In this document: positions 1 through 11,819 of the stretch, piece after piece
Position numbering within the stretch: position 1 is the stretch's first letter
Layout: every line of letters begins with the position of its first letter
NCBI GenBank assembly: GCA_022010015.1
Contig: CP091735.1
Location: 930,001 to 994,000, forward strand
Length of the DNA: 64,000 nt
Source of the DNA: Clostridium sp.
GTDB lineage: Bacteria; Bacillota_I; Bacilli_A; Acholeplasmatales; Anaeroplasmataceae
Direction: 5' to 3'
Translations under genes and position numbers: made by a program
Notes under the pieces: model-generated
Told to the model about the DNA's origin: nothing
Database searches by the model: none
Seen by the model: the letters and a program-made list of their open reading frames with translations, nothing else

Positions 1-1
1 T

Positions 2-433
2 AGTGGATTTCATTATATAGCACCTACATATGATGAAAATGGTACTTGTACAAATCCTGACGAGATTAAGCAAAATGCTTTATTTGCTGATCAATGGGAA
101 GAAGTAAATGTATCTGATATTAAGGGTATTTATGTTTCTCATAGTAAGGGCTGGGGAAACTTTATGACAACTGTTAATAAGCATTTCTTTGCGTGTGTTG
201 TTCTACCTGTTATTATTTTATTCTTAATTGAATTATTCGTTGTTATTATGAATATAATTAGTATTAGAAATGAAAAAGAATAAGTTTGCTTTGGAAGCTG
301 ATGCTGAGGCTCAAAAGGAAGAATTACGTAAGCAAATTCTTGCCGAGATGAATGCTCAAAATAAAGAAGAAATGAAAAAAACAAATTTTAGAAGAGCTAA
401 AAAAAGGAACAGGAAAATAAAGAAAATAATTAG
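2..433 (+). CDS. Signal peptidase I-like protein, C-terminal part (5' end outside window)
   Basis: The open frame enters from the left edge. It shows a soluble segment with a GIYVSHSKGWGNF stretch resembling the closing beta-strand region of S26 signal peptidases, then one hydrophobic helix (VVLPVIILFLIELFVVI), then a charged, Glu/Lys/Gln-rich tail predicted to be a coiled coil. That is the usual end of an S26 peptidase (last core strand, then C-terminal membrane anchor) plus an extra cytoplasmic tail. Catalytic residues lie outside the window, so the assignment is by C-terminal architecture only. Frame breaks at the A runs near 280, 375 and 400 are resolved to give a TAG stop at 431-433. An 18-base gap with GGGAG leads to the next gene, so the two are probably co-transcribed. 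Confidence 0.5.
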
Positions 434-450
434 AAGGGAGATTAAATAAT

Positions 451-1991
451 ATGGTTGAATTTTTCAAGATATTATATCGATTTCCTTCAAGCTTTATTCT
501 CTAATATAAAAATTCTTTGTTAATTTTTTTCACTTGTTTGTCGATATATTCTATACAGATCCTAAGGCATATATTCAAATGCTTGTTAAGGCATCTGTAC
601 AAAATTCGGAATGGAAAGCCACAGATTGGTTAGTTTTTGTTATTGTAACTATCATTAATTTAGCATTATTGGTTGCTGTTATAGTTTTAATTGTTCAATT
701 ATTTAGAAGATATTTTAGATTCCGTCGTAAGGAAGTTGAAAAGGATGAATTGATTGAAGAGGTTTCTATTTTAAATCAAAAGGTTGTTCAACTAATCGAT
801 GAGAAGAATAAGATTTTAGCAATGCGTGTTTCTCAGCTTGGCGTTGGTACTACTGGTTCATTAGAGGAAGAAGAAAATAAATCTAAAAGTGCTCTTACTG
901 AATCTAGATTTACTAAGCTTACTATGGTTGATAGAGAATATGAAATTAATCCACATGTTACGATTATGAATAATCATGATATGCTTGAATTAAAGGAAGT
1001 TGTTCAACGCTTTATTAATTTTGCTGCTAGCCAATTACACCTATACTATACACCTGAGATTGTTTCAAGATTTATTGCTGGTATGGGTACTGGTAAGTTA
1101 TTAATTTTTGGAAGGTATTTCAGGTACTGGTAAAAACAAGTTTACCTTATGCTATGGGTAAATTTTTCCAACATGATACATCTATTATATCTGTTCAGCC
1201 TTCGTGGCGTGATCGTGCTGAATTACTTGGTTATTTAAATGAATTTACTAAGAAATTTAATGAAACAGATTTCTTAAAGAGTGTATATGCTGCTGGTTAT
1301 TCTGATACAATTAATATAATTGTTCTAGATGAAATGAACCTTGCGCGTGTTGAATATTATTTTGCTGAATTCTTATCAATTATGGAAATGCCTGATATTA
1401 ATGAATGGAAAATTGATTTAGTTCCATCAACAGATCCGACTGACCCTCATAATTTAATTAATGGTAAGCTAATGATACCACAAAATGTTTGGTTTGTTGG
1501 AACAGCTAACAAGGATGATTCAACATTTACTATCACTGATAAGGTTTATGACCGTGCTGTAACTCTTGCTATTAATCAAAAAGCACAATATATTGATGCC
1601 CCATATACTGAAAAATGTGGCTATGACATATGAATATTTAAATGAATTGTTTACTAAAGCAAAGAAGGGCTTCCAATTATCTGCTAAAGCTCAACAGGCT
1701 TTAAATCAATTAGATGATTTTATTCAAGCTAAATTTAAAATTGCCTTTGGTAACCGTATTATGAAGCAAATTAAAGCATTTGTTCCTGTTTATATGGCGT
1801 GTGGATTTACAGAATATGATGGCTTAGATTATATGCTTACATATAAAATTTTACGTAAGTTTGAAAGCTTAAACCTAACATTCTTACATCCTGAATTGGA
1901 TCAATTAAGTGCAATGCTTGATAAGCTATTTGGAAAAGGCGTATTTAAGGTTTCTCTTGGATTCATCGAGGATTTAAAGAAATTAGGATAA
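451..1991 (+). CDS. Membrane-anchored McrB-like AAA+ ATPase
   Basis: ATG 451 follows GGGAG. The reconstructed protein has about 510 residues: a short N-terminus, one strong transmembrane helix near residues 55-75 (LVFVIVTIINLALLVAVIVL), a charged coiled linker, then an AAA+ domain. Walker A is GISGTGKTSL. Walker B is IIVLDEMNLARVEYYFAEFL, which is diagnostic of the McrB/dynein-related AAA subgroup. A sensor-like segment reads VWFVGTANKDDSTFTI. McrB proteins are NTP-driven motors that work with an McrC partner, and the next gene is such a partner candidate. The membrane helix in front of the motor is unusual for restriction McrB. Breaks at A/T runs near 460, 525, 1105, 1132 and 1612 are bridged; each repair restores motif continuity. 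Confidence 0.72.
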
Positions 1992-2011
1992 AATTAATTC
2001 TGAACATTTAT

Positions 2012-2060
2012 AAAATCCTTCCTCATATATTAAAAAAATAGGGAAGGATTTTATTTTTTT
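2012..2060 (+). terminator. Rho-independent terminator or attenuator between the McrB-like and DUF2357 genes
   Basis: The arms AAATCCTTCC and GGAAGGATTT enclose an AT-rich loop and are followed by a T run. It lies inside what otherwise looks like an operon, so it may lower expression of the downstream partner rather than end the transcript. Confidence 0.6.
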
Positions 2061-2080
2061 AAAAAAAGGAGGAAAGAAAA

Positions 2081-3843
2081 ATGAATACTCCAGATGAATT
2101 GGAAGATGAGGTTGTTGTTGAGGCTACATCAACTGATGAGGATTTTACTGAGGTTGAAGAAAACGATATTGAAGAATTTGGTCCTTCTACTAAATTTTAT
2201 CGTAGTTTTAGAAGTGCCTTTGATACAGCAACCTTAAATGATGAATTTTTCTAAAAACGTTTTATAATGCTATTAAAAAAAGGCAAGAGAAATGTATTTA
2301 ATAAAACAATTCGTGAAGAAAGAATTTTTTTGAAACTGATTATTTGGATAAGCTTGAGGAATGTTATCCTTATTTTGTTAATATTATTAATAATCCCAAA
2401 AAGAGTATCAGATATGATGAAGAGGTCGTTCTTGTTGAGAAGGCTCACAAAATAAATGCTGATACGGTAAGACATCTTGCTGCACATACAGAATTAATCA
2501 AAAAGATTGATACTAATGGCGATGTTATACCAAGTAAGGTTTTAACAACTTTCGCTGAAGAAGAAATTAATATTTATGAAAATAGATTTATTAAGACTTT
2601 AATTTATCGAATTGATACCTTTTTTTAACTAAACGTTATGATGTTATTAAGGAAAACCTTGAAAGCTTTCAAAATGATCGTGTAAAGGTTAATGATGTAT
2701 TTAAGCTTGCTGATGTTAATGTTGATATGACTATTGATATTTCTGTTAAAAAAAGAAATTAGTGAATCAATGAAAAAAAGCCCAAGAAATTTTTTTAATC
2801 GTATTGTTAAGCTAAGAGAGGTTTATTCTGGTTTAAAGAATTCACCTTTTATGAATACTTTAAAGAAAGCGAGAATGGTTTTACCACCAATTATGAAGAC
2901 TAATATTATTCTTCATAATGCTGACTTTAAGATGGCCTATAGCCTTTGGCTTTATATGGATAGGTATGATACCTTAGGATTTAGTGTAAATGTTAAGGAA
3001 CGTAATCGTAACTTTAGTAGTCAGCTTGGTACTGATGTTGATGATATTTTTTTGCCATTTATTTTTGCGACAATTATGCAAAGTAGAAGACTTGGTGCTA
3101 TTATTTTTAAGGATCAAACTTTTAAGGAATTTCTTAGAAAGAAGCCTAAGGAGCTTAAAAAAATGTCGAAAATGAATTATCATTAAAAGCCAGGTAATTA
3201 TGAATTTGAAAAAGAATGCTATTAATGAGTTTTATTTACAGGAAACAATGAAATATTTTAAGGCTTCATTAAAAACCTTAAATAGTGAAGGAAGTGGAGA
3301 AACTCAGTCGCTTCGTATTGTTTATAAGCAAATGCTTGAGATAATTGATAATATTTATCCAACTGTTTTTGATGCTAGAGAAACCTATCTTGAGGATAAT
3401 GATGGCGAGGTTAGCCTTGAGGCTCAGCTTGAGATGGCTAAACGTCGTAAAAAAAGGTATTAAAGATTGTTCGTGAGCAAAAGGAATTGAATTTAGCTAA
3501 AATGGAAAGATTAGAGGAAAAAGCTAATAAGAACATTATAGCTATTGAAAATAAGATAGCTCTTGCTCAGGCTAAGGAGGAATCACGTCTACAGCGTGAA
3601 CGTGAGCGTCAGGCTCGTATTTTAATGGCTGAAAAGAAGAAGGAAGAAATTCGTAAGGCTCGTGAAGAAGCACGTAAGGAAAAGGAAAAAGCTTTAGAGC
3701 GTGAGAAGCAAGAAAAGATTAAAGAACGTGAACGTCAAAAGGAAAAGCAAAGATTAAAGCTTGAGCGTGAACGTGAGCGTAAGAAGAAACAGGCTGCAGA
3801 ACGTAGAGAAAAGATGAAAACATCTAAAAAGAAGAAACATTAA
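2081..3843 (+). CDS. DUF2357-type (McrC-like) partner protein with long charged coiled-coil tail
   Basis: ATG 2081 has an ideal AGGAGG eight bases upstream. The reconstructed protein has about 580 residues. It starts with an acidic leader, then a region with FYRSFRSAFDTATLNDEFF and ENRFIKTLIYRI that resembles DUF2357 proteins, which pair with McrB-like ATPases. The last ~150 residues are almost entirely Glu, Arg, Lys and Gln (about 3440-3843), a long predicted coiled coil. I see no clear PD-(D/E)XK nuclease signature, so cleavage activity is not supported. Breaks near 2251, 2330, 2624, 2750, 3160 and 3458 are bridged. An unrelated basic coiled-coil scaffold is the alternative. Pairing with the upstream ATPase is inferred from neighbourhood. 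Confidence 0.6.
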
Positions 3844-3867
3844 AGCTAGAAGGAAGTCTGTTACTCT

Positions 3868-4454
3868 ATGAGTTTAAAGAAGGCCCTAAAGATAATCGGA
3901 ACGATACTATTTATTGGAATAATATATGCTGCCATAAGCTTTAGTATAGATATGTTTAGGCATAAGCCTATATCATTATGTGGATATAATGTTTCATATG
4001 TTCCGACTGAAAGTATGGAACCAACAATTAAAGCCAAATCTTACGTTTTAGTTAAAGAAACTAAAAAAATGTTAAGGTTGGAGATATTGTTGTTTATAAA
4101 TCAAATAAAAAAATAATATGTATATAATTCATCGAATTATCAATATTAATAATGGCGTTTATACCTTTCAAGGTGATAATAATCCAGCTATTGATGATGA
4201 AGATGTTAGTATTAATCAAATTTATGGTGTTTACATTAAAGAGGTTTCTTTTTCTTACTAAGCTTATAAGCGGTGATAATCGAATGCTATTCTTTGGAAT
4301 TATTGTTGTTATATTTGTCTTAATGTTTGTTTTACAGATTATTAATACTTTAGCAAATTATAAAAAGGAAAAAAGTAAGAATGATAATCTTCAAAAGCTA
4401 AAAAGAGAAATATATCTTGAGGAATTAAAAAAATTAGAGGATAAAGAAAAATAA
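3868..4454 (+). CDS. sipW: Signal peptidase I, SipW/ER type
   Basis: This is a family S26 membrane peptidase that would remove signal peptides on the outer face of the membrane. Reconstructed order: N-terminal helix (IGTILFIGIIYAAISFSI); VPTESMEPTI, which holds the catalytic serine; GDIVVYKS; IIHRI, with His where bacterial-type enzymes carry the catalytic Lys (the mark of the SipW/archaeal/ER type); FQGDNN; a second helix (FFGIIVVIFVLMFVLQII); and a charged tail. Length of about 195 residues fits SipW. Breaks at A7 runs near 4064 and 4108 and near 4252 are bridged. SipW enzymes process TasA/camelysin-type matrix proteins; candidate substrates with matching signal peptides lie at 25.6-27.7 kb. 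Confidence 0.75.
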
Positions 4455-4485
4455 AGGCTGTGCGGTGCATAGCTTTTTATTTTTC
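4453..4485 (+). terminator. Rho-independent terminator after sipW
   Basis: GGCTGTGC and GCATAGCT form a stem with one G-U pair, followed by TTTTTATTTTT. Confidence 0.7.
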
Positions 4486-4604
4486 TTGACTTGAACTTAA
4501 AATTGATTATTTATGATATAATCAAATTAGTAAAAGGTCGTATATACGTAAAAATAAATATTTATCTATTATTTAATAAAAATGTGATAAAGTGCTCTTT
4601 GTTT

Positions 4605-5014
4605 ATGAAAGAATATAAGCAAAGAATAGTAGACAATATTCTAAAACGAAAGTTGGAGTGTAAAGGTTCTTTAGTTATAGAAGAACCTATGTGGTGTGGA
4701 AAAACTACAACGGCTGAACAATTTTTCTTCAAGTATTTTTATATATGGATGATTCTAAAAAAAGGACAAAATATCGCTATGTCAGAAATAACTTTAAAGC
4801 TATTATTGAATGGCAACTAGCTCCAAAACTTTGGGATGCTATACGTTTTGAAGCTGATCATCGTGATGACTTTGATCAGTAAGCCTAAAAGCAATGGCAT
4901 TAAAAATTGATGTTGATAAGATGAACGCTTCAAGCTTTTTTTAATGTTTTTTTACCAGGAATAGGAGATTATGCATATTGTCGTAAAGTCCCTATTGGTT
5001 GCTTGAAAAATTAA
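4605..5014 (+). pseudogene. AAA/DUF4143 ATPase relic with internal deletion
   Basis: The start (MKEYKQRIVDNILKRKLE, then a P-loop-like MWCGKTTTAEQ, then EWQLAPKLWDAIRFE) matches the N-terminal third of AAA_14/DUF4143 proteins. Shortly after HRDDFDQ the frame stops. Directly downstream is a piece typical of the C-terminus of the same family (KIDVDKMNASSF, GIGDYAY, VPIGCLKN). The central part, about 300 residues in intact relatives, is missing. The gene therefore looks truly deleted, not only frame-broken. The family's role is unsettled; members are common in gut Firmicutes. Confidence 0.7.
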
Positions 5015-5131
5015 GATTTGATATATTTTATAGCATTATTATACTATAAGTATAATAAAATGTTTGAATGCTAAAACGCTTTATTAAATCGATATTTTTA
5101 AATTAGTGATATAATATGTTCGGTGATTTAT

Positions 5132-6526
5132 GTGAAAACAAAAGATATGACAAGTGGTAATCCTTTTTAAGGTACTATTATTATTTGCAATACCTATGAT
5201 TTTTATCAGTAACATTACAGCAATTATATAACCTAGCTGATAATTTTATAGCTGGACATTTTATTTCTAATTTGAATAGCTTTGAGGCTGTTGGTATTGT
5301 TTATCCAGTTACAGTTGTATTTTTGGATATTGCTGTTGGCTTTGGAGTTGGAGTAGGCGTTGTTTGTGCTAGATTCTTCGGTGCAAAGGACTTTGTTAAT
5401 GTTAAGAAAACAGCAACAACTGGTTTAATATCAATGCTTGTGCTTGCTGCAGTTACAACTATAGTTGGCCTTGCCATTATGTATCCATTATTAAATTCAA
5501 TGATTGATACTTCTAATGGTAAGGGCTGTTTTAATGAAGCATTTTTCTATATGATGATATATGTTGGTGGAGTTATTTTTTTCTTTTTCTATATAATTAT
5601 GCAATGTATTTATTTCAATCATTTGGTAATTCTAAAACCCCACTATATTTCTTAATTTTTTCAACAATATTAAACGTAATTCTTGATTTATTATTTGTTT
5701 GTTTATGCCATATGGATAGTGCTGGTTTAGCTCTTGGTACAGTAATAAGTGAGGCTATAGCTGCTATTTTATCAATAGTTGTTTTATTTAAAAGTATTAA
5801 TAAGCTTGAGCCTAATAAGGAAAAGCTATTCGATAGAGAATTATTAAAGTCAATTATCTCTTTGGCTACTCCATCAATTTTACAAGGCTGCTTTATTTCA
5901 ATTGGTGGTGTATTAATCACAAAGATTTTTAACTGATTTTTGGCGGTAACTCTGTTGCAGGAGGCTATAGTGCTGCCTATAAGATTTGTTATATGGCAAT
6001 TAATATTTTTTTACAGTTGCCTGCAATGCTTTATCTAACTTTGTAAGTCAAAAATATAGGTGCTTCAAGATATGAGCGTATAATGCAAGGCTATAAGGCT
6101 ACAGTAATTTTATGTGGAATTATTTGTATGATAGCAATGATTGTTATTTTACCATTTAGACAATTTTGGGTTGAATTATTCTTAGCAAAGGATGCTAAGG
6201 GAGACATTGATGTAATTATTAATTCCGGTAAACTATTTATGCTATGTGTTGTACCATTCTTTGTATTAATGGTTGTTAAAATTCCTTTGGACGGTATTTT
6301 AAAGGGCTCAACTGATATGCTAGGTTTTACCCTAGGTACATCTGTTGATTTAGCTGTAAGAGTTATTAGTGCTTTTGTTTTAGGAAAAATTTTTGGTTAT
6401 GAGGGCGTATTCTTTGCATGGCCTATAGGTTGGGCAATTGGAATGCTTATTTCAATGGGGATGTTCTTTTCTGGACGTTGGAAGAGAAAATGTGATTATC
6501 CTAAAAAATTAGTTAAGGAGAATTAG
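5132..6526 (+). CDS. MATE family multidrug/metabolite exporter
   Basis: The reconstructed protein of about 460 residues has twelve hydrophobic helices and the MATE N-terminal signature (MTSGNPFK, then LQQLYNLADNFIAGHF). Such proteins export cationic drugs or metabolites using Na+ or H+ gradients. I take GTG 5132 as the start; ATG 5147, five codons inside, is the alternative because the upstream ribosome site is weak. Breaks near 5165, 5210, 5580, 5930, 6010 and 6050 are bridged. AAGGAG near its 3' end and a 2-base gap couple it to the MBL gene, so the two probably share a transcript. Confidence 0.8.
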
Positions 6527-6528
6527 TC

Positions 6529-7294
6529 ATGTATGATTTACACCATTTAAGAGGAAATACCTATTATATAGATGGTCCAACTAATTGTGGCGTATATGTT
6601 TTTAAATGATTCTTTGGATGTTTTATTATTTGATTGTGGTACTGATAGTGATGGTATAAAAAAATTTATGAAACATTAGTTAAAAAAATAATATGCATGT
6701 CAAATATTTAGTTTTTTTCTCATTGCCATGCAGATCATGCTGGAGGCTTTGAGTATATTTATGGAAAAACTCATTGTAAAATGATAGCATCTAAGGTTGA
6801 AAGAGGATTTTTTAGAGATCCAAAGCTTGATATTGGTTTTTTATATGGTGGATATCCTCTTGATGAATATGATGGAAAGCTAATGCATATTGATATGAAT
6901 GATGAAATATATGCACTTGATGAAATACCTGTTGGTGTTGAATGGTTTCATTTACCAGGCCATCATTTTGGTATGATAGGCATTAAAACGAGTGATGATG
7001 TTTATTTTGTTGCTGATACTCTTGGTTCAATTGATTTAGTAGAAAGAGCTCATATTTTATTAATTTATGATGTTAAGGGCTATTTATCATCACTTGATTT
7101 TTGTTGAATCATTAGATGGTAAAATTGTTGTTCCAAGCCATAGTGAAGCTACAACAAAGATTAAGCCGGTAGTGGAATTTAATAGGCAAACTATTTATTC
7201 TATTATGGATATTTTACTTGATTATCTTAAAGAAGAACATAATTGTGTGGAATGTACATCTTATATATTTGATTATTATAAATTAAAAAAATAA
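6529..7294 (+). CDS. MBL-fold metallo-hydrolase
   Basis: ATG 6529 lies two bases after the MATE stop and 8 bases after AAGGAG. The protein of about 255 residues has the metallo-beta-lactamase-fold metal motif HxHxDH as SHCHADHAGG, a later metal His in LPGHHFGM, an aspartate in FVADTL and a final His in VPSHSEATT. The family hydrolyses thioesters, lactones or phosphoesters with a two-metal centre; the substrate cannot be read from the sequence. Breaks near 6597, 6660, 6713 and 7046 are bridged. Confidence 0.8.
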
Positions 7295-7408
7295 CATATA
7301 ATAAATATATGCTAATACTTTCAACAGTAAGAAGCTATCTTTCTTATTTAAGTAATAGTAAGATAATAAAAAAATTATTTTAAGAATAATAGATTAGTAT
7401 TTATAAAT

Positions 7409-7440
7409 GAGAGCAAGGAATAATTGCTCTTTTTATTTTT
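7409..7440 (+). terminator. Rho-independent terminator after MBL gene
   Basis: GAGCAA and TTGCTC form the stem, followed by TTTTTATTTTT. Confidence 0.65.
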
Positions 7441-7501
7441 GCCAAATTGCCAAATGGAGTGATGCCAAATTGCCAAATGAAATGTTGCCAAATTACCAAA
7501 T
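7441..7501. repeat. Three-copy tandem repeat, 23-bp period
   Basis: GCCAAATTGCCAAAT begins at 7441 and 7464, and GCCAAATTACCAAAT at 7487, an exact 23-base spacing. Each unit is itself a doubled GCCAAAT. Three copies and the very short spacers exclude CRISPR. It may be an operator array for the downstream orphan gene or a relic of a replication/partition iteron. Confidence 0.8.
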
Positions 7502-7592
7502 AATTTATTAGAATTAGTAATTTGTTATATATAAACAAGTTAAATATTGGCGCTTTTATTTGTATTTAAAAGAGTATTTCTTAAAAATTTGG

Positions 7593-8246
7593 ATGCAAAA
7601 AAACATTGAAAATTGCACTTGAAATAATTATAATTAGCTTAGATGTGCAATTTTATAGGTGTAAAATCGAATTATTTTTAAAAATGGGAAAAAGTAGAAT
7701 TTAATTTTTTTAATTGAATCATTTTTCTCAATTTGTTAAGCACCAAATTGTTCAATCGTTTTTTTATTGGAAAAAAATTGAAGCTACAAATAAAATTGAA
7801 AATATATACTCTACAAGATATGACACATTTAAAATAATTAATGATGTCTTTAAAAGATAAAAAAATTATTTCTATTGCCAATGCTATAAGCATTTATTAG
7901 AAAACAAAAAAATATTTTTTTCACTTATTATATCTTTTAATTTTAGAGCATGAAAAAAAGGAAAAATATTATAAAAACTTTTAAAGAAGCTAATGATAAA
8001 TATGAATTTGGTTTTTTTATAAATACATATGTTGAAACTGTTTGTTCAATACTAATTAATCAAGTAGATATATTAATTAAAAATATATTCTTTAAATAAG
8101 TTTAGAGAATATAAAATATTGAATGGAACTAAGATTGGTAGGAATTCTTATTACAAATTGATAGAAAATAATGAATTGCTTTTAAAGAAAATTGGATGTT
8201 TTTTTATTTGGGCTTTGAATCTGAGGCGCAAATAAGTATAGCTTGA
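7593..8246 (+). CDS. Hypothetical protein, frame-broken
   Basis: I do not recognise this gene. After trimming overlong A/T runs near 7596, 7705, 7850, 7910, 7950, 8010 and 8196, one continuous protein of about 210 residues appears, from MQKTLKIALEIII through IENIYSTRYDTFKIINDVF and YKNFKEANDKYEFGFF to FESEAQISIA. It is rich in Ile, Asn, Phe and Lys and has no signal peptide or clear motif. No good ribosome site precedes ATG 7593, so the start is uncertain. The continuity through seven repairs is the main evidence that this is a gene rather than spacer; a decayed gene is possible. Confidence 0.45.
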
Positions 8247-8307
8247 AGAAAAATAACGAAATAATCTATTAGATTGTTAAATTTAAGATATGGCTGGTGT
8301 TTATAAA

Positions 8308-9252
8308 ATGATAAAAAAATTGATTTAGTTACTGGCTTTTTTTAGGTAGTGGAAAAAAACTACCTTTATAAAAGCAATATGCTAAGTATTTACTTAAGAA
8401 AGGGCTAAAAAAATATGTATATTAGAAAACGATTATGGAGCAGTTAATGTTGATATGATGCTGCTTGGTGATCTTTTATCTGATAAATGTAATTTAGAAA
8501 TGGTAATAGGTGGAGATAAGGATTGTCGTATTCGTCGTTTTAAAACTAAGCTTATTGCGATGGGAATGGATAAATACGATAGAGTAATTATTGAACCATC
8601 TGGTGTTTTTTTGACGTTGATGAATTTTATGATGCTTTATATGAGGAGCCTCTTTGTAATTGGTATGAAATAGGAAATGTTTTTTCAATTGTTGATTCAA
8701 CTCTTAATTTAGAAAAATGATGATATTAAATATGTAGTGGCAAGTGAGGTTGCAACATCTGGTAGAGTTATTGTTAGTAAGATTACAGCAAATACTAATC
8801 TTAATGATGTTAAAACTAAGCTGGATAATGCTTTAGCATTTATAGGCTGTAATCGTAAAATTGATGATATCATATTTGCTAAGGATTTAACTAAGCTTGA
8901 TGATAATGATTTTAAGGTGCTTATTAATTCACTTTATAATGATGCATCATTTATAAAAAAAGAAATATAAATGATTTTACATCTTTATTTTTTTATGAAT
9001 AAAAAAATATTGATGAAAAATGAAATAAGGGATATTATTAATACGTTGTTTAATGATGATACCTATGGTAATGTTATTCGTATTAAGGGCTTTTATTATT
9101 GTGAAAATAGCTGGTATGAGGTTAATGCTTGTAAGAATGAAATAACAATTTCTAAAATTGCAAGAGGTCAGAATGTTATTATTGTGATTGGTATTAATTT
9201 GAATGAAGAAAAAAATGAATTTGTTGTTTTAATTGAATTATCTTTTGAATAA
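8308..9252 (+). CDS. COG0523/G3E family GTPase (CobW-like), CxCC motif absent
   Basis: This is a metal-chaperone-type GTPase. The reconstructed protein of about 310 residues has MIKIDLVTGFLGSGKTTF (Walker A), an ENDYG segment, and VIIEPSGVFDVDEF (Walker B region). A CobW C-terminal-like domain follows, with IRIKGFYYCENSWYEVN. The canonical CxCC metal site is replaced by GGDKDCRIRRF, with a single Cys; I recall a gut-Firmicutes subgroup like this. Breaks near 8315, 8338, 8350, 8406, 8608, 8715 and 8960-9000 are bridged. Two small membrane proteins follow closely, suggesting a metal-homeostasis operon; which metal is unknown. Confidence 0.75.
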
Positions 9253-9297
9253 ATCGTCTAATTATATTAGATAATTTATATAAGGAGTTTTTTTAAT

Positions 9298-9687
9298 ATG
9301 GGATGTTTTGTTGTAAGTAGTATAGCCGCAATTGGTGTTGGTGCTATGAAGCATATTGTTAAACATAATGAAAAAGAAATTGCATCTGATGAGAAAAGAT
9401 TTGGTCATGAGGTAAAATGGAGTAATAAGTTGTCTTATTTAGAGCTAACATTATGGAGTGGGTCATTTATTTTAGCTGGTGAGCATATGATTCATGGTGA
9501 GGTTGTGCAATTTCCACCTTTTTTAACCGCAATGGCTAATAAGGATGATACAATTGCTATGCTGCACGAGATGGGAACTGTTGGTGTAGGAATGCTTGCA
9601 ATTTTAGTTTTTGCTTGGGCAATAGGTGTATTATTCTATGATTATTTATTATATAAAAAGCATAAGAAGGAATATGAGGTTAAATAA
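9298..9687 (+). CDS. Small membrane protein linked to COG0523 GTPase
   Basis: ATG 9298 follows AAGGAG. The intact 129-residue protein has a short N-terminal hydrophobic stretch, a charged segment with several His, a helix with GSFILAGEHMIHGEV, and a C-terminal helix (VGVGMLAILVFAWAIGVLFY) before a Lys-rich tail. No characterised family comes to mind. The conserved-looking EHMIHGE and LHEMG motifs could bind metal, which fits the upstream G3E GTPase, but that is inference. Its stop overlaps the next start by one base (TAATG), implying coupled translation. Confidence 0.7.
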   Translation: MGCFVVSSIAAIGVGAMKHIVKHNEKEIASDEKRFGHEVKWSNKLSYLELTLWSGSFILAGEHMIHGEVVQFPPFLTAMANKDDTIAMLHEMGTVGVGMLAILVFAWAIGVLFYDYLLYKKHKKEYEVK

Positions 9688-9960
9688 TGTATTTTCTAAC
9701 AGCTTTAATATGTAGTGTTATTTCAGGCTTACTATTTTTTTCCTTTTATAAGGATAGAAAAAAATTACATTTAGAAATACTTACTATTATTTTTTTCTGC
9801 TGCTACTTTGATGTGGTTTGTTGATTGTGTTGCTAGCGCCATTGGTGGTGAAGGATTCATTACCTTTGATGATCCTAAAGACGGCTATATAGCTCTTTGG
9901 ACAATAATTGGTGGATTATTCTTATGGCAACTTATTAGTTTTATTTTTAAACAATGGTAA
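9687..9960 (+). CDS. Small membrane protein, three predicted helices
   Basis: ATG 9687 overlaps the previous stop. The ~90-residue protein reads MYFLTALICSVISGLLFF, a charged turn, a second helix with LMWFVDCVASAIGG, and a third ending QLISFIFKQW. One break at the T run near 9790 is bridged. Function unknown; it is probably the membrane partner of the preceding small protein in the GTPase operon. Confidence 0.6.
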
Positions 9961-10021
9961 GAAAAAGTGAATAAAAAATTTTGTTCTTGCTTTATTTGTG
10001 CTACTATTATATAATTTATAA

Positions 10022-11705
<1,684 letters not shown>

Positions 11706-11712
11706 TATTGTC

Positions 11713-11752
11713 GAAAGGGAAACGAAATTAAAAATTTCTTTCCTTTTTTTAT
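11713..11752 (+). terminator. Terminator after pyrG
   Basis: An imperfect stem (GGGAAACGAAATT with AATTTCTTTCC) is followed by a T run. Confidence 0.55.
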
Positions 11753-11760
11753 TATAAATA

Positions 11761-11790
11761 TTGCATAGAAGTAATAAACAATGTTATAAT
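11761..11790 (+). promoter_or_regulatory. Sigma-A-type promoter for the lipoprotein gene
   Basis: TTGCAT at 11761-11766 and TATAAT at 11785-11790, 18 bases apart, lie 29 bases before ATG 11820, with AAGGAGG at 11803. Confidence 0.6.
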
Positions 11791-11819
11791 TTAATTACCA
11801 ATAAGGAGGAAAAAAACAA

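Noticed and set aside
4486..4604. Sigma-A promoter upstream of the DUF4143 relic
   Set aside because: TTGACT and TATAAT are present, but the spacing is about 25 bases, too long for a normal promoter.
7441..7501. CRISPR array
   Set aside because: Only three 15-base units with 8-base spacers, no cas genes, and the spacers are too short.
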